From assembly GCA_028554755.1 (NCBI GenBank), contig JAPTOF010000007.1, forward strand, positions 16,229,001-16,293,000: a stretch of DNA of 64,000 nt, written 5' to 3'. Within the stretch, counting starts at the first letter, position 1; each line of letters opens with the position of its first letter. Made by a program: the position numbers and the translations under genes. The stretch comes from Cordia subcordata. Lineage: Eukaryota > Streptophyta > Magnoliopsida > Boraginales > Cordiaceae. Under the pieces are notes generated by a model, which searched no databases, had not been told where the DNA came from, and saw only the letters and a program-made list of their open reading frames with translations. Below are positions 20,091-31,460 of the stretch, piece by piece.

Positions 20091-21405
20091 TTAGGTATTA
20101 ATCCGCTGCGAGGAAAAACAAAACTCATCATACAAATAATGCTCAACCAAACAAAGGTTTAACCAAATTAAAGTCAAACCAAACAGTGCCTTGAAAAGCC
20201 AAAATTAGTTTCAAGCCAAACAGAGCCTTAAAATTACCATTGTCTGCCGAAATTGAACTTCACAATTTCGTTAAATGAAATAGCACAAAATTGGTACTGG
20301 CGTGCTCGTTGTCAAACAAGGAATCTAACAGTTGCCTTTGCGTCGTGTTTGGTGGCTGGAATCACGTTTTTTTTTTTAAACTCAAAGGTCTCGGGTTTTC
20401 GTAGGTGGTCGACGACGGTGCTTCGGCTTACATATTGGAAATTGAAAGGTTCTGTTGAGTTCTACGCTCAACAAGAATCAATTTGGTACCGGCGGCGTGA
20501 AGTTTCGTGGCCCGAATTGAGAGTTGCCATTGAAGCTTCAAGCTTGGAGTTCAAAGCTTCTGTGCTTGATGGTGGAGGTCTTTTCTAGCAAGAGAATAGC
20601 GTTTTGAAGTCGCGGCATGGTTCTCCAGTCGACAAGGACCTTGGTGGCGGCGACGGCAACGAGTTTGGTGGCCAGAAAAGCAAGCAAGAGCCGGGTCGGG
20701 TTTGCTTTTGTTTGGGTTAGAAACCGGGTGAAGAAGACAAGTGCCTGGGTTGTTGGGTCTTTTGGTTTGGGTTTAGGTCGGGTTTTTTTGGGTTTTGGGT
20801 TTGGTTTGTTTGAATTTGTTCTTGGACCGGGGTGTTTTTTGGTTTTGTGGAGCAGCTGGGCTTGGGTCGCGAATCGGGCCAAGGGTAGTGGCCTTGTTCA
20901 CTATTTAGGTCTTGGGTATTTTTTGTTTTGGGTCTGAATGTATTTTTTTTGTGTTGGGCTTGGGTAGTTTCCAAAATAAGAAGGAAAATTTTTCTTTGGG
21001 CTTGGGCTTTGCGTATAACCTAAGAGAAAAAAGAAAAGAAAAGAGTTTTTATTTTTGGATTTGGGCCTAGTCTAGGAAACCAAAAAAAAAAAAGGACCAG
21101 TTGACCAGAGTTTGACCGCGTTGACCGGGGTTTGATTGGGGTTGACTTTGACCGTTGACCATTAACCGAGGGTTGACCAGGTTTGACCAAAGCCTTACCC
21201 CATGTTTTTCGACGTGCTGAGTCCGTTTTTGGGCTCTATTTTTCTAGATTCTACTCCGAAGTACGTGTTTAAGGACGGTGTTGACTTTGACCAACAGGTT
21301 TGACTTTGACCGGTGTTGACCAAAGTTGACCAGGGGTGTTCCTAAGGTTTTTCGACGTGCTGAATCCGTTTTTGCGATCCATTGAGCCAAATTCCATCCC
21401 AAAGT
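20091..21405 (+). other. Untranslated leader of the copia element
   Basis: About 1.3 kb between the primer site and the first Gag ATG. Open frames here lack retroelement motifs. Positions 20740-20960 are rich in GGGTTTTGGG-type runs. The 3' third holds the TTGAC cluster. The phrase TTTTTCGACGTGCTGA occurs twice (around 21207 and 21348), so the leader carries an internal duplication. Confidence 0.7.
21100..21345 (+). promoter_or_regulatory. Cluster of 14 TTGAC (W-box core) motifs
   Basis: TTGACC or TTGACT occurs about 14 times on the plus strand within roughly 245 bp, often as TTGACTTTGACC. TTGAC(C/T) is the core bound by WRKY factors, which respond to wounding and pathogens. The density is directly visible. 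Regulatory function inside a transcribed leader is inference, and the array may be only a sequence repeat. Confidence 0.6.
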
Positions 21406-24400
21406 ATGAGTTTTGTGCAAACGAAGATGTCTTCCAAAGGTGGAAAGTTTGAAATCGAGAAGTTTGACAGGAGAATAAGTTTCAGTCTTTGGAGGATCAG
21501 ATTCAAGGCATTTATGACAATGCAAGGACTTTGGAAAGTCATTGAAGAAGTGATCCCAGAAAAGACGGAACCAACAGTGAGAGAAGAACTCGAAGCGAAA
21601 GCCTTGAGTGCAATACACATGTCCGTGACATATAAAGTATTGCTGGAGATTGCTGAGAAGACGACAGCAGTTGAGGCTTGGAATACTTTGGTGGAATTGT
21701 ATGCATCTAAACATCTCACCAATCGCCTCTACTTGAAGAAGCGATTGTATCATCTTAGAATGAAAGAAGGTATGTCTCTAAAACAACACCTTGATGAGTT
21801 TACCTCTTGTTTTATTGCTTTGAAGGATGTGGGTGTTAAAATTGATGACGAAGATCAAGCTATGATCGTATTATGCTCCTTACCGCCTTTATATATGAAC
21901 TTTGTGGACACTATGTTGCACGGGAGGGATAAAATTACCTTTGAAGATGTGATTACTTCATTAAAATCGAAAGATCTTCAAACACATATTCCGGGACATA
22001 GGGAAGAAGTTCATGGGGAAGGTTTAATGAGTAGAGGAAGATCGGAGAATAGAGGAGGATCTTTAGGTAGAAAGAAAAGCAAGTCAAGGTCAAAATCAAG
22101 AGTAAGGAAGCTACACTGTTTCGAGTGTGGTGAAAAGGGTCACATTAAGAAAGAATGTCCAAAACTGAAAAAGGGAAAGAAAAAGGTGGAGCATTCAGCT
22201 AATGTGGTGGAGAGTACTGACAGTGATGGAGATAATCAATGGATTCTTGATACTGGTGCAACGTTCCATATGTGTCCTAGGCGCGACTGGTTCTCTTCTT
22301 ATTCCAAAAGAGAAGGGAAAGTTTTTCTAGGCAATGATCTTTCGTTGAAGGTGGAGGGAATGGGCATTATAAATATCAAGATGTTTGATGGTATTACAAG
22401 ATCTCTCGAGTGTTGGCATATACCGGAGCTGAAGAAAAACTTGATTTCTCTTGGGCGTTTGGATTCTCATGGATACAAATTCCGAAGTGAGAATGGTGTC
22501 TTAAAGGTGACCAAAGGTGCAATTGTGCTCTTGAAAGGGAACTTGACTGGCGGCCTATATGTCCTTCAAGGTAGTACAGTTACAGGTGTTGCAGCTGTTA
22601 CATCCGAGGAGAGTGATAATGACACTACGCAATTATGGCACAAAAGGTTGGGCCATATGAACGAGAGGGGATTGACCGAGCTGAGCAAGAGGGATTTGCT
22701 TTGTGGACAAAGAACTGGAACGCTTGAATTCTGCGAGCATTGTGTCTTTGGAAAGCAAACCAGGGTGAAGTTCAGCAAGAGGCAGGAGAACACCAAAGGC
22801 ACACTTGATTATATTCATTCTAATCTTTGGGGTCCTAATAAAATCCCTTCCAAGAAAGGTGCCAGGTATTATATCACTTTCATTGATGCATACTCTCGGA
22901 TGGTGTGGGTATACTTCTTGAAAACTAAAGATGAGACGTTTCCAACATTTGTCAAGTGGAAGACGTTGATTGAGAAGCAGACTGGTAAACAAATTAAGCG
23001 TCTTAGGACTGACAATGGGTTGGAATATTGCAATAAAGAGTTTGATGAGTTCTGCAGGAAACATGGCATTGTGAGACACCGCACATGTGTAGGGACACCA
23101 CCACAGAATGGAGTTGCAGAATGCATGAATAGAACTCTGGTGGAGAGAGCTCGTTGTATGCTCTCCTAATCTGGTTTGAGTCAAGACTTTTGGGCTGAAG
23201 CCGTCAATACGGCATGCTACTTGGTGAATAGGTCTCCATCCAAAGCTATTGAATTGAAAACTCCTTTTGAGTTATGGTCTGGTAAGCCTGCTGACTACTC
23301 TCGATTGAGGGTATTCGGTTGCCCTGCATACGCTCACGTGAAGGATGGCAAGTTGGAGCCGAGGGCAAAGAAATGCATATTTCTAGGCTATGCGTCCGAG
23401 AGGAAAGGTTACAGGTTGTGGTGCACAGATACAAAGTCTCCAGGTTTCCTCATCAGCAGGGATGTGACATTCAATGAGTCTGCTTTATTAGACTAAGAAA
23501 AGGAGAAAGTGATAGCTGGTTTAGACCACGGTGTCAAAGAGTAGGTGGAGGTATTTGCTGATGTTCCAAATGTTCCATCTAGCAATAGTAGCAGCCAAAT
23601 TCAGCCGACTCAACCAACTGAGGTGCATGATCAAAATGTGCCTGAACAATAGAAATACAACATTGCCATTAGGCGAGAAAGGAGACAGATTAGAGAGCCT
23701 CAAAGGTACAGATACGCTGATTTTGTTGCTTATGCTTTGACTGTTGTCGAAACAATTGGAGGACATGAGCTGAATTCATACAAAGAGGCTATATCTGGGA
23801 AAGATTCTGCTCAGTGGGTGGATGCCATGAGTGAGGAGATTGAGTCTCTTCATAAGAATCAAACATGGGAGCTTGTTGAATTACCTAAGGGACAGCGAGT
23901 TGTCGGTTGCAAATGGGTTTACAAGAAAAAGGAAGGTACTCCAGGGGTTGAAGGTCCTCGATACAAGGCACGGTTGGTGGCAAAAAGCTATACACAAAGG
24001 GAGGGTGTTGACTTCAACGAAGTGTTCTATCCGGTTGTGAAGCATAGTTCCATCAAGGTTTTACTTGCCTTGGTTGCTCTTCATGACTTAGAGCTTGAGC
24101 AGCTAGATGTGAAAACGGCGTTTTTGCATGGTGATCTTGAAGAGCAAATTTACATGAGTCAACCGGAGGGGTATATTGTTTCTGGTAAGGAGAACCATGT
24201 TTGCAAACTGAAGAAGTCCTTGTATGGGTTGAAGCAGTCACCTCGGCAATGGTATAAGAAATTTGACACATTCATGGTAGGTGCTGGATACACAAAGAGT
24301 GCCTATGACAACTGTGTGTATCTCAATAGGCTTCCAGATGGTTTGTTTGTGTACTTGTTGTTGTATGTCGATGATATGCTTATTGTTGCTAAAAGCATGT

Positions 24401-25340
24401 CTGCAATCGACGAATTAAAGAAGCAGCTAGGTGATGAGTTTGAGATGAAGGATCTTGGAGCAGCAAAGAAGATTCTTGGCATGGAGATTCACAGATATAG
24501 AAATGCTGGGAAGCTGTTCTTGTCTCAACAGAGTTATATTGAGAAGGTGCTGGAGCGTTTTGGGATGCTTAAAGCTAAGCCTGTGAGTGTGCCGCTTGCT
24601 GCTCAATTCAAGTTGTCTGCAGATTTGTCACCTAAAACTGAGGAGGAGGTAGAGCATATGTCTCATGTTCCATACTCGAGTGCTGTTGGTAGCTTGATGT
24701 ATGCTATGGTATGCACTCGACCTGATATTTCACATGCAATTAGTGTTGTGAGCAGGTATATGGCATCACCTAGGAAAACACACTGGGAAGCGGTGAAATG
24801 GATAATGAGATATTTGCGTGGCACTGCGAATATAGGATTGCTATTTAGCAAGATGACTGGAGATTGCGCGAGGTTGGTGGGTTATTGTGATTCAGACTTT
24901 GCGGCTGACCTTGATAAGAGAAGATCTCTGACGGGTTACGTGTTTACTCTCTCTAGATGTGCTATCAGTTGGAAAGCGACATTACAGTCTACTGTGGCAT
25001 TGTCAACTACTGAAGTGGAGTACATGGCAATTGCAGAAGCTGTGAAGGAGGCCATGTGGTTACAAGGCCTGGTTCGTGATCTTGGACTACGAAGATACAA
25101 GTACGATCTTTTGTGATAGCGAGTGCAATCCATCTGACGAAGAATCAGATGTATCATGAGAGGACTAAACACATTGATATCAGATATCATTTTATCAGAA
25201 ATGTTGTATCACAAGGAATCATATCGGTGCAAAAGATATCTACCCATGAGAATCTAGCAGATATGATGACTAAGGTGGTTCTAGTCAGCAAGTTTAAGCA
25301 TTGCTTGGACTTGGTTGCTATTTGCGGTGCGGAGCATTAA
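21406..25340 (+). pseudogene. copia gag-pol polyprotein, interrupted
   Basis: The ATG at 21406 is the first in the frame (an in-phase TTG lies upstream); a second ATG at 21427 is equally possible. Residue numbers count from 21406. Gag is about 1-235. The zinc knuckle CFECGEKGHIKKEC is at 238-251. Protease DTGA is at 282-285. Integrase H/C site is LWHKRLGHM (410) with CEHC (443); its catalytic D494, D536 and E572 keep the D-35-E spacing. RT YVDD is at 24364-24375, and RNase H has YCDSDFAAD near 24881. Stops lie at 23167 (TAA), 23494 (TAA), 23542 (TAG), 23650 (TAG) and 25114 (TGA). RNase H then continues one frame over to 25340. No functional polyprotein can be made. Confidence 0.95.
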
Positions 25341-25400
25341 GCTCTTGGAGACAGTTGACTGCAGGGATAATGGTGTATTGATTAGAGCGAATACGTGCCA

Positions 25401-25411
25401 AGGTGGAGATT
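25401..25411 (+). other. Polypurine tract
   Basis: AGGTGGAGAT directly precedes the 3' LTR, the usual plus-strand priming site of plant copia elements. Confidence 0.9.
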
Positions 25412-25743
25412 TGTTGAATGTGGCCCGTATTCTTGGGTAACAAGAATAGCAGATTTCCTTGTTAGCATATTACCTTATTCGCTTGTTACCTTTTGTAGCA
25501 CATAATTAATTAGTTGCCTTTTCTGCTTAATAGGTTTAGGAAACCTTTGCACTATAAATATGTGGCAATACTCATTATGTTATGTGTGAGAGAGAAACCA
25601 AAGTGAGAGCCTTGTAGCATTCGTGATCAATAATAGAATTATTCTCTATTACCCGTAGACGTAGGCTTTAAAGCCGAACTACGTAATTCTTGTGTCCGTT
25701 ATTTCTTTTCGTATTCTTCGTGTTTGCATGTTTTTCCCCAACA
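25412..25743 (+). repeat. 3' LTR of the copia element
   Basis: Same length and ends as the 5' LTR. Differences are mostly transitions spread along the whole length. Confidence 0.95.
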
Positions 25744-25748
25744 ATTCA

Positions 25749-26600
25749 TTATGAGTATATATAAATTCATAACAAGAGGAAATTGAGCATTTTCAAATAA
25801 GGATAATATATACACACACACATATAAAATTTTTCTTGAAAAATTTAAAATAAATTTGGCATTTGGTAGTTACACTCAAAAAGCATTTTCAATAAGACTT
25901 TTTGGTAAATAAAATGAATTTTGTTGTTACTGATATATCATTTAAATTTAAAAATTAGAAAATTAAAAATTAAAAGATTAACAACCTAAACAATTAACAT
26001 TTTTAAAATAATTAATTTTTAGTTTCAATTTATATAGTTTAGTTTTTAATTTTAAATTTTAAATGTTAAACTTTTGTAATTTTTTATTTTTATTTTTAAT
26101 CATTTGTTAATTTTTTTGTACGTAGGGGCCTGGGTGTTGTTGAGGTGCGGGGGTTAGGATGGGCGGATTAAAAATTTGGAGCCTAGTCACCACTTGTTTG
26201 CACATAAATCTATTCAGAAAAAGGGTCATATGAAAGTCATTTACGCCATTGTTATATATACAAAGGGGTAAGATGCAAGCTACTTCAAGTTTCACATTTT
26301 ATGAAAATAATAGGAGATAAAATGTTATTTTGTTCATGATAAAAAATGGGATTAAGAAATAGTTCAAGTGATTGAAACTATTTCTCATAAGAGTGAGGTC
26401 CTAGATTCGAATTCCATGAAGGTGAGAGGTTTTAAAAAATAAAACAGAAAAAATGACAAAATATCGAGATGAGGGAGGAGTTTAAAATTAGTAGAGGCAA
26501 TTTGCTTTATAATTTCAAAAAGAGTTAAAAACCTAAACGCTCTACTTTACATTTTTCTGTTCAGAAATTGATAAAAGTAATTTATAATCTACAAATTTGA
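25749..26600. other. Intergenic sequence downstream of the TRM-like gene
   Basis: AT-rich. Around 26345-26440 a segment has ATTCGAATTCC (B-box-like) about 40 bp after a GTTCAAGTGATTG stretch, loosely resembling a tRNA-derived SINE head. I do not call it firmly. Nothing else seen. Confidence 0.45.
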
Positions 26601-26602
26601 GT

Positions 26603-28327
26603 TCACAATTTGAGAATGCAATTTGCTGCAAGTTGATATACCAGCTCCTCTACCACTTGGTCCAAAATAGCTAATTCGAGATCTCTGCTTATCCTCTTGT
26701 AGTGTTCAAGCTTCAAATTTTCCTCCCTAATCCAGTTTGGTTTCAATGTCTCTCTATCGGCCAATTTGCAGATTTGTCTCCATATCGTCTGTACATGTTT
26801 ATGACCTTGGTAAACTTTATTCTGCAGTAAAGGCATTCGCACACTATTGGCTGATAAGCTAGCTTTAGGTCCACCGTTGTTTCTGTTCACATCTTTATCT
26901 CTGCGTGGATTTAACTTTCTGTAGTTCTCAAGTTCCTCCCACAAAGTCCTTCTCGATTTTGAAATTGTCACCCTCGAAACTTCTGCTGTCACAAAATTTT
27001 TGAAAAAAAGGGTCAACCACTTGATGAAAAGTGAAAGATGTCTCTATTTATTTTTTCAACTTTATCTTTTTCTTAGTTTCATTTCTATGATATTAAATAA
27101 ACCATTTCATTTCTATGATATTAAATAAAATGATAAACAATAAGGCTAATCAACTGTCGAAAATGTTAAAGCCAATGATAACAGTAGTAGTAAATCTAAA
27201 CCATTACAAAATACACACAAATCTCATGAAGAAACAATGCGGGTGGCTTTACATTTTCGGTTTAAGAAATTTAAGGACTAAAATTCATGTTCTGAAATAT
27301 GGCAGACTAAAGTATCACAATTGTTAGAGATCATGCAACACTAAAGATGAAACAAACCTGAACTAGGAGCTTCACGATCAACTGGGAAATCAAGAACAGA
27401 GTTGGGGCTTGAATTTTGAGAATCCAATTCTTGTTCTACCATCTTTACATCCAAGCAATCATCTTCTGTCTTCTTCTTTATTCTTCTTCTTTCTTCAGAG
27501 TTCTCCACGTGGCTTACAGGTTCAGACAACTTGACACCTGAATTTTTCCCAGAATCATTCTTCACTGGACGCAGAACATTGCTTGCAACTTTGAGTATAC
27601 CATCACAAACAAGTATCTTCTTCTCCTTTTCATTGTTGATCACATTACAAAAATTTTCTTTATTATTCTCATAAGAATCCTCTATTCTCTTTGCTTTGTT
27701 CCTACCATTACTTTCTTGGCTACGCTTTGTTTCTTCACAATCCACGTGCTTCTCTTCACTTCTTTGCTCACTGCGTCTACGACCCTTGTCAGATTTCCTT
27801 CCCTTGGACGCCATTTTCCTGCTTCTGTATCCATTTTCGAAGCTAAGAATGAAGAACTTGTCATCTTCAAGCTCAACATAAGTTGGAATCTCTCTAAAGC
27901 TGTTGACACGTCTATGCTTCCCTTGTATTAACTCCAAATCCTTCGATGATTCTGCAGAATTCATCGATCTGCTTCGCGCAAGAGAATTTGGACTCTTTCG
28001 GGCTGCAGTTGCAAAATCAACCTGTGGCATCGATTCCAACCCCATTAGCCTCGCTACGATACTCGGCGTGCCTAATGCCTCGATCTCATCCTCCACATCA
28101 CTAAATTTTCGCTTCTGAGCCTCTGCAGCCTCACTTTCAGCTTCTCTGAAGTGATCAGCAGGGTGAGTTGGAAGACTACTACGGCAAAGAAGCCGGCGTA
28201 TCATCCCGGAAATGCAGCCTGCAGTGGCATTCTTGGGGGCGTAAAAATTACCATCGGAAAAATTCGTGCTTGTGGTTGTGCTAGTTGTTGAAGAAGCTGA
28301 AGATGTTGAAGAGGACAAAAGCTTCAT
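26603..28327 (-). CDS. TRM/LONGIFOLIA-like protein (TON1-recruiting-motif family), two exons
   Basis: Exon 1 is 28327-27358 and exon 2 is 26985-26603, joined over a 372-bp intron. This gives about 450 residues. The ATG at 28327 (MKLLSSS) is the first ATG; the frame upstream begins with TTG. Features in order: Ser/Thr-rich N-terminus; KNATAGCISGMIRRLLC; the family signature TPSIVARLMGLESMP near residue 90; a Lys/Arg/Glu-rich middle; and a C-terminal DLELAILDQVVEELVYQLA, the end of a DUF4378-type domain. TRM proteins link TON1 and phosphatase PP2A to microtubules and influence cell shape and division-plane placement. The C-terminal domain is short. It appears intact and is the only intact host gene I can support here. 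Confidence 0.88.
26986..27357 (-). other. Intron of the TRM-like gene with a NAGNAG acceptor
   Basis: The donor is CAG|GTTTGT. The acceptor is a T-rich tract followed by GACAGCAG. Both AGs keep the reading frame. Using the second one removes a single Ala codon and shifts the exon start to 26982. Confidence 0.85.
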
Positions 28328-28640
28328 GTTTCTGATCAATGGAAGTCTTGTTGGGGGGGGGGGTGAACTGAAAATGAAAGAGTTGGAAAAAGAGTTTTAT
28401 GGAATTGTTAAGCCAAAAAGAAGAGTGAATATGAGGAAAAGCTGATGCATGGAGAAAAAAAGGGAGATTCGAAAACTGGGCGATGCAAAAGTGAGAGAAA
28501 GAGAGAGATGAGAGAGAAGTTAAAAGTGGTGGTGTCTGGCGGGCTTCACATTTGAATCTTGGCAAGGGTACTGAGCTTGATGGAGAAATAAAAGGAGTGA
28601 TGTTCCCACGCGCGCCGTTGAGTCAATTCTTTTTTGCCAT
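28328..28640 (-). promoter_or_regulatory. 5' leader and proximal upstream region of the TRM-like gene
   Basis: On the sense strand this holds a CT-rich stretch (complement of GAGAGAAAGAGAGAGATGAG, near 28494-28515) and a run of 11 C (28353-28363) about 25 bp before the ATG. CT-rich leaders are common in plant housekeeping genes. No clear TATA box seen. A 94-codon frame overlapping the leader is not supported. Confidence 0.5.
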
Positions 28641-29094
28641 TTCTTTTTGTCCTCTTTAAAACTTGCCTCACTCGTGTTACTACCACTATGTAAGAATGTA
28701 ATCTAAGCGCCTTCGTTTGATAATCGTTAGCATCTACCTGTGGCAGGAATGTTTAGACATCCAATGATGAGATCATTAAATGCCACTTTGTTTATAATTA
28801 ATACAATATGTTACAAGGGGATGTCTTATTAACAAAAACGCATGAACAACACTATTCCAACAACATCAACTACTACCAGGTTAAGTGTGCTATATTATCT
28901 AGTGTAATGGTCTTGGAGAGGATGGTTTGCCAGGTGGTCGAATTTTGACTAGTAATCACATTCCGTCAATTGTGTTTTCCTTTTCATGAAAAGAATATTG
29001 CAAGGAATTTAAATGTGGATGTGAGATTGATGTGAGAAGTATTTGTTCTCGTCTCAAATATGAGAATAAGATAATAGTAACAGCTTGGGTTAAT

Positions 29095-29390
29095 TACATA
29101 AATGTCTTTAATGTTACCATGCCTTTTTTTAATTCATTTCTCATTGTTTTAAAATATTTGTTATAGGCTCTTATTTTATAAATTTTTTCAAATTATTATC
29201 TATTTTCGAGTCATTTTATGTTGAGATAGAGGCTAATTTGAATAAGTTTGTAAATTATTAGAGATGAATATGAACAAGGATTAATTTGATAAGTTTGTAA
29301 ATTATTAGCGATGAATATGAACAAGGATTAATTTGATAAGTTTGTGAAACATAAAGTACCGCTGAATATCACCCTAATTTTTATCATTTA
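29095..29390. mobile_element. Fold-back (long inverted repeat) element 1
   Basis: The left half contains ATTTTTTCAAATTATTATCT. The right half contains GCTAATTTGAATAAGTTTG and ATTAATTTGATAAGTTTGT, so the halves are loosely inverted about 29210. The right half also has a tandem duplication of about 47 bp containing GATGAATATGAACAAGG. No coding. It belongs with the similar elements at 29690-30080 and 31100-31460. Confidence 0.4.
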
Positions 29391-29544
29391 TATATCGCCT
29401 ATTATATGTACAATTAATATTGCAAATGTTTTCATTTCTTTTTGTTCTTTTATTATTTCAATTAGACATATACAAAAAATAATATTTAGATAATAAAATA
29501 TAACGATATCTACTATTAATTAATTGTGTTGTACCAAATCCAGT

Positions 29545-29703
29545 TTATGCCGGGAGACACAAGACAAACTGATTGAAGTGTCAGAGACGTCTGAGGATTC
29601 GACAGACGATGATTCTTACGCAGTTGAAGATGTTGACTTGGGGAAAGCTTGTTTATTACTGCTGAATCCTGCATGTTCACACATAGATTTGTTTGTAAAC
29701 TAA
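29545..29703 (+). pseudogene. Isolated exon-like coding segment
   Basis: After a plausible acceptor (CCAAATCCAG) the frame reads an acidic stretch, IEVSETSEDSTDDDSYAVED, then VDLGKACLLLLNPACSHI, and a stop at 29701-29703. Codon use and composition differ sharply from the AT-rich surroundings. No partner exon found on either side. It could be a stranded terminal exon or a captured fragment; family unknown. Confidence 0.3.
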
Positions 29704-30080
29704 AGGATTAATTTCAAAGAAGTCTTCAAAGTTATCGTTTAATTTTAAATTAATTTTTATTATTTAAAAATTTTAAATTAATTCTTAATATTTTAAAATA
29801 TAATTGAATAAGTTGTTATTATTTTAAAAAGGTTCATACTAATTCTTAATGTTTTACAAATTTATTCAAATTAATCTCTATCGTTAAACTCATTTTTGGG
29901 ACTAATTTAAATGAATTTGACAAATATTAAGGACGAATTTGAACGTTTTTAAATGATAGGGACTAATTTGACATATTTGTAAAACTTAAGGATTACTTTG
30001 AATTTTTTTAAACCAATAAGGACTGATTTAAAAAAATTATGACAACATTGGAGACCTTCAAGGCTTCAATATGATTTTCC
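29690..30080. mobile_element. Fold-back element 2
   Basis: The left arm contains TTTACAAATTTATTCAAATT and the right arm contains AATTTAAATGAATTTGACAA, so the two are roughly complementary about a centre near 29890. Further out, both arms repeat TTAAGGA/TCTTAAT blocks. This is a MITE-like hairpin with no coding capacity. Confidence 0.5.
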
Positions 30081-30084
30081 CTAT

Positions 30085-31095
30085 TGTTTACGTAGAGATA
30101 TCCCTTTTATTGATTGTCTCCTTATTTTGAGATAAATCAAGAATGGTTTATATTTTTGTTAAATATGTAGATTAGTTATCCATGATTCATATTCTTATTA
30201 AATATGTAGTATTTATGTTCACTTTTTCTTAAGATTTCAATATTCAAATCTAGTTGCATCAAAACATATAAATGTTAACTAATTTGGCTAATATTGAATT
30301 TCGTAAAATGAAATGATTGAATAATTGAAAAATGAGATTTACGTCATTAGTACGATTCTTTATTGGAACTACCTATAATAACGAATTTGCAAATATATGT
30401 TTATCATAAAGGGATTCATTGTTCCTAATTCTGCTTCACGTTGATTGTTGTTTGAACAAGTAAAAGTTCTATTTCGGTCTAAGTGGATATTGCGTTTTTC
30501 TTCTTCATATCCATGGAGTTTTAAAGATTCACTTGTAGCACACGATATTATAATGGATTGACATAATTTTTCTCTCGTGTCTACCCAGGGGTTTTAAAAG
30601 GAAAAACAAATTTATTTCTAAAAATTTCAAAAGAAAGAACAATTTGGGTTATGAAATGCATTGTATTTATAAAAAAGAAAAAATAAATTGTCAAAAGTTA
30701 ATTGAATTCCATCATTTGGAATTGTTTGATCGTCTTTCTCTGAGGAAGAGGTGAAATATATTTTTCCTTTTATTTGAGAGTTTCTTGTATTTTCATCTGA
30801 TCTATTCATTTTTATCTTCTGAATCAATTAGACAATGTGTGTGTGTGTATTTTTTTTTTAATTTGTTAGCTTAATGGTTTGACTATCCTGTCTAATTGCT
30901 TTTTTTTTTTTTTTTAAATTCTGATTGTATCTACAACAATTGCAGTAGTAGTGGTACTACCAAACTTATATATCTGTAGGTGCATTTTTTAATTTAAATA
31001 ATTGGATCTTCTTCATGAAATTATAGGAAATCTAACTCTGTTGGGTTGGGAGTCGAAATAATGAGGATGCAGATTGAATGTACTATAAAAAAAAT
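30085..31095. other. Intergenic sequence, no gene seen
   Basis: AT-rich with T-runs near 30850 and 30900 and a short GT run at 30838. Frames here are not supported. Confidence 0.5.
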
Positions 31096-31099
31096 GGAA

Positions 31100-31460
31100 A
31101 TGTAATAATTAAAAATATAAAGTATATGTCAAGTCCTTAATATTGACACTTAAAAAAATTTAGTTTCCATTATTTTAAAATGTTCAAATAGGTTGTTAAT
31201 GTCTTTCAAAATGTACAAATTAGTCTCTACTATTTCAAAATATTCATATTACTCTCAATATTTCACAAAATTATTCAAATTAGTACTCAAAATGAGTAAA
31301 AAATACAATAATGAGGACTAATTTGAATAAACTTCTGAAACATTAAGTACTAATATGGATGTTTTGAGAAAATGCAGACTAATTAGAATATTTTGAAAAA
31401 TATTAAGAACCAATTAGAATATTTTGAAATAATTATGACTAATTTAAAAAAAAAGTATGA
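31100..31460. mobile_element. Fold-back element 3
   Basis: The left arm holds AATTATTCAAATTAGTACTC. The right arm holds GAGGACTAATTTGAATAAAC, nearly its reverse complement. Outer blocks (TACAAATTAGTC and GCAGACTAATTAGAATATTT) continue the symmetry about a centre near 31295. It shares arm sequence with fold-back element 2. Confidence 0.55.

Larger units (their letters stand above)
19738..25748 (+). mobile_element. Full-length Ty1/copia retrotransposon (Tork/Tnt1-like), inactive
   Basis: Two 332-bp LTRs (19743-20074 and 25412-25743) differ at about 22 positions by hand count, roughly 93% identity. This implies an insertion a few million years old at usual plant rates. A primer site follows the 5' LTR, and a polypurine tract AAGGTGGAGAT precedes the 3' LTR. 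Flanks ATTCC (19738-19742) and ATTCA (25744-25748) form a target duplication with one mismatch. Gag, protease, integrase, RT and RNase H follow in copia order. In-frame stops and a frameshift make it non-autonomous. Confidence 0.95.

Noticed and set aside
20538..20974. Open frames in both directions in the copia leader
   Set aside because: G/T-rich repeats keep both strands open; no domain.
22566..23184. Reverse ORFs of up to 183 codons
   Set aside because: Antisense of the copia integrase.
26345..26440. Possible tRNA-derived SINE head
   Set aside because: Only a B-box-like ATTCGAATTCC is convincing; A box, tail and target duplication are not.
27115..27327. 70-codon plus-strand ORF
   Set aside because: Lies in the TRM-like intron; no motif or splice context.
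28281..28565. 94-codon minus-strand ORF
   Set aside because: Overlaps the leader and start of the TRM-like gene in another frame; CT-rich composition explains it.
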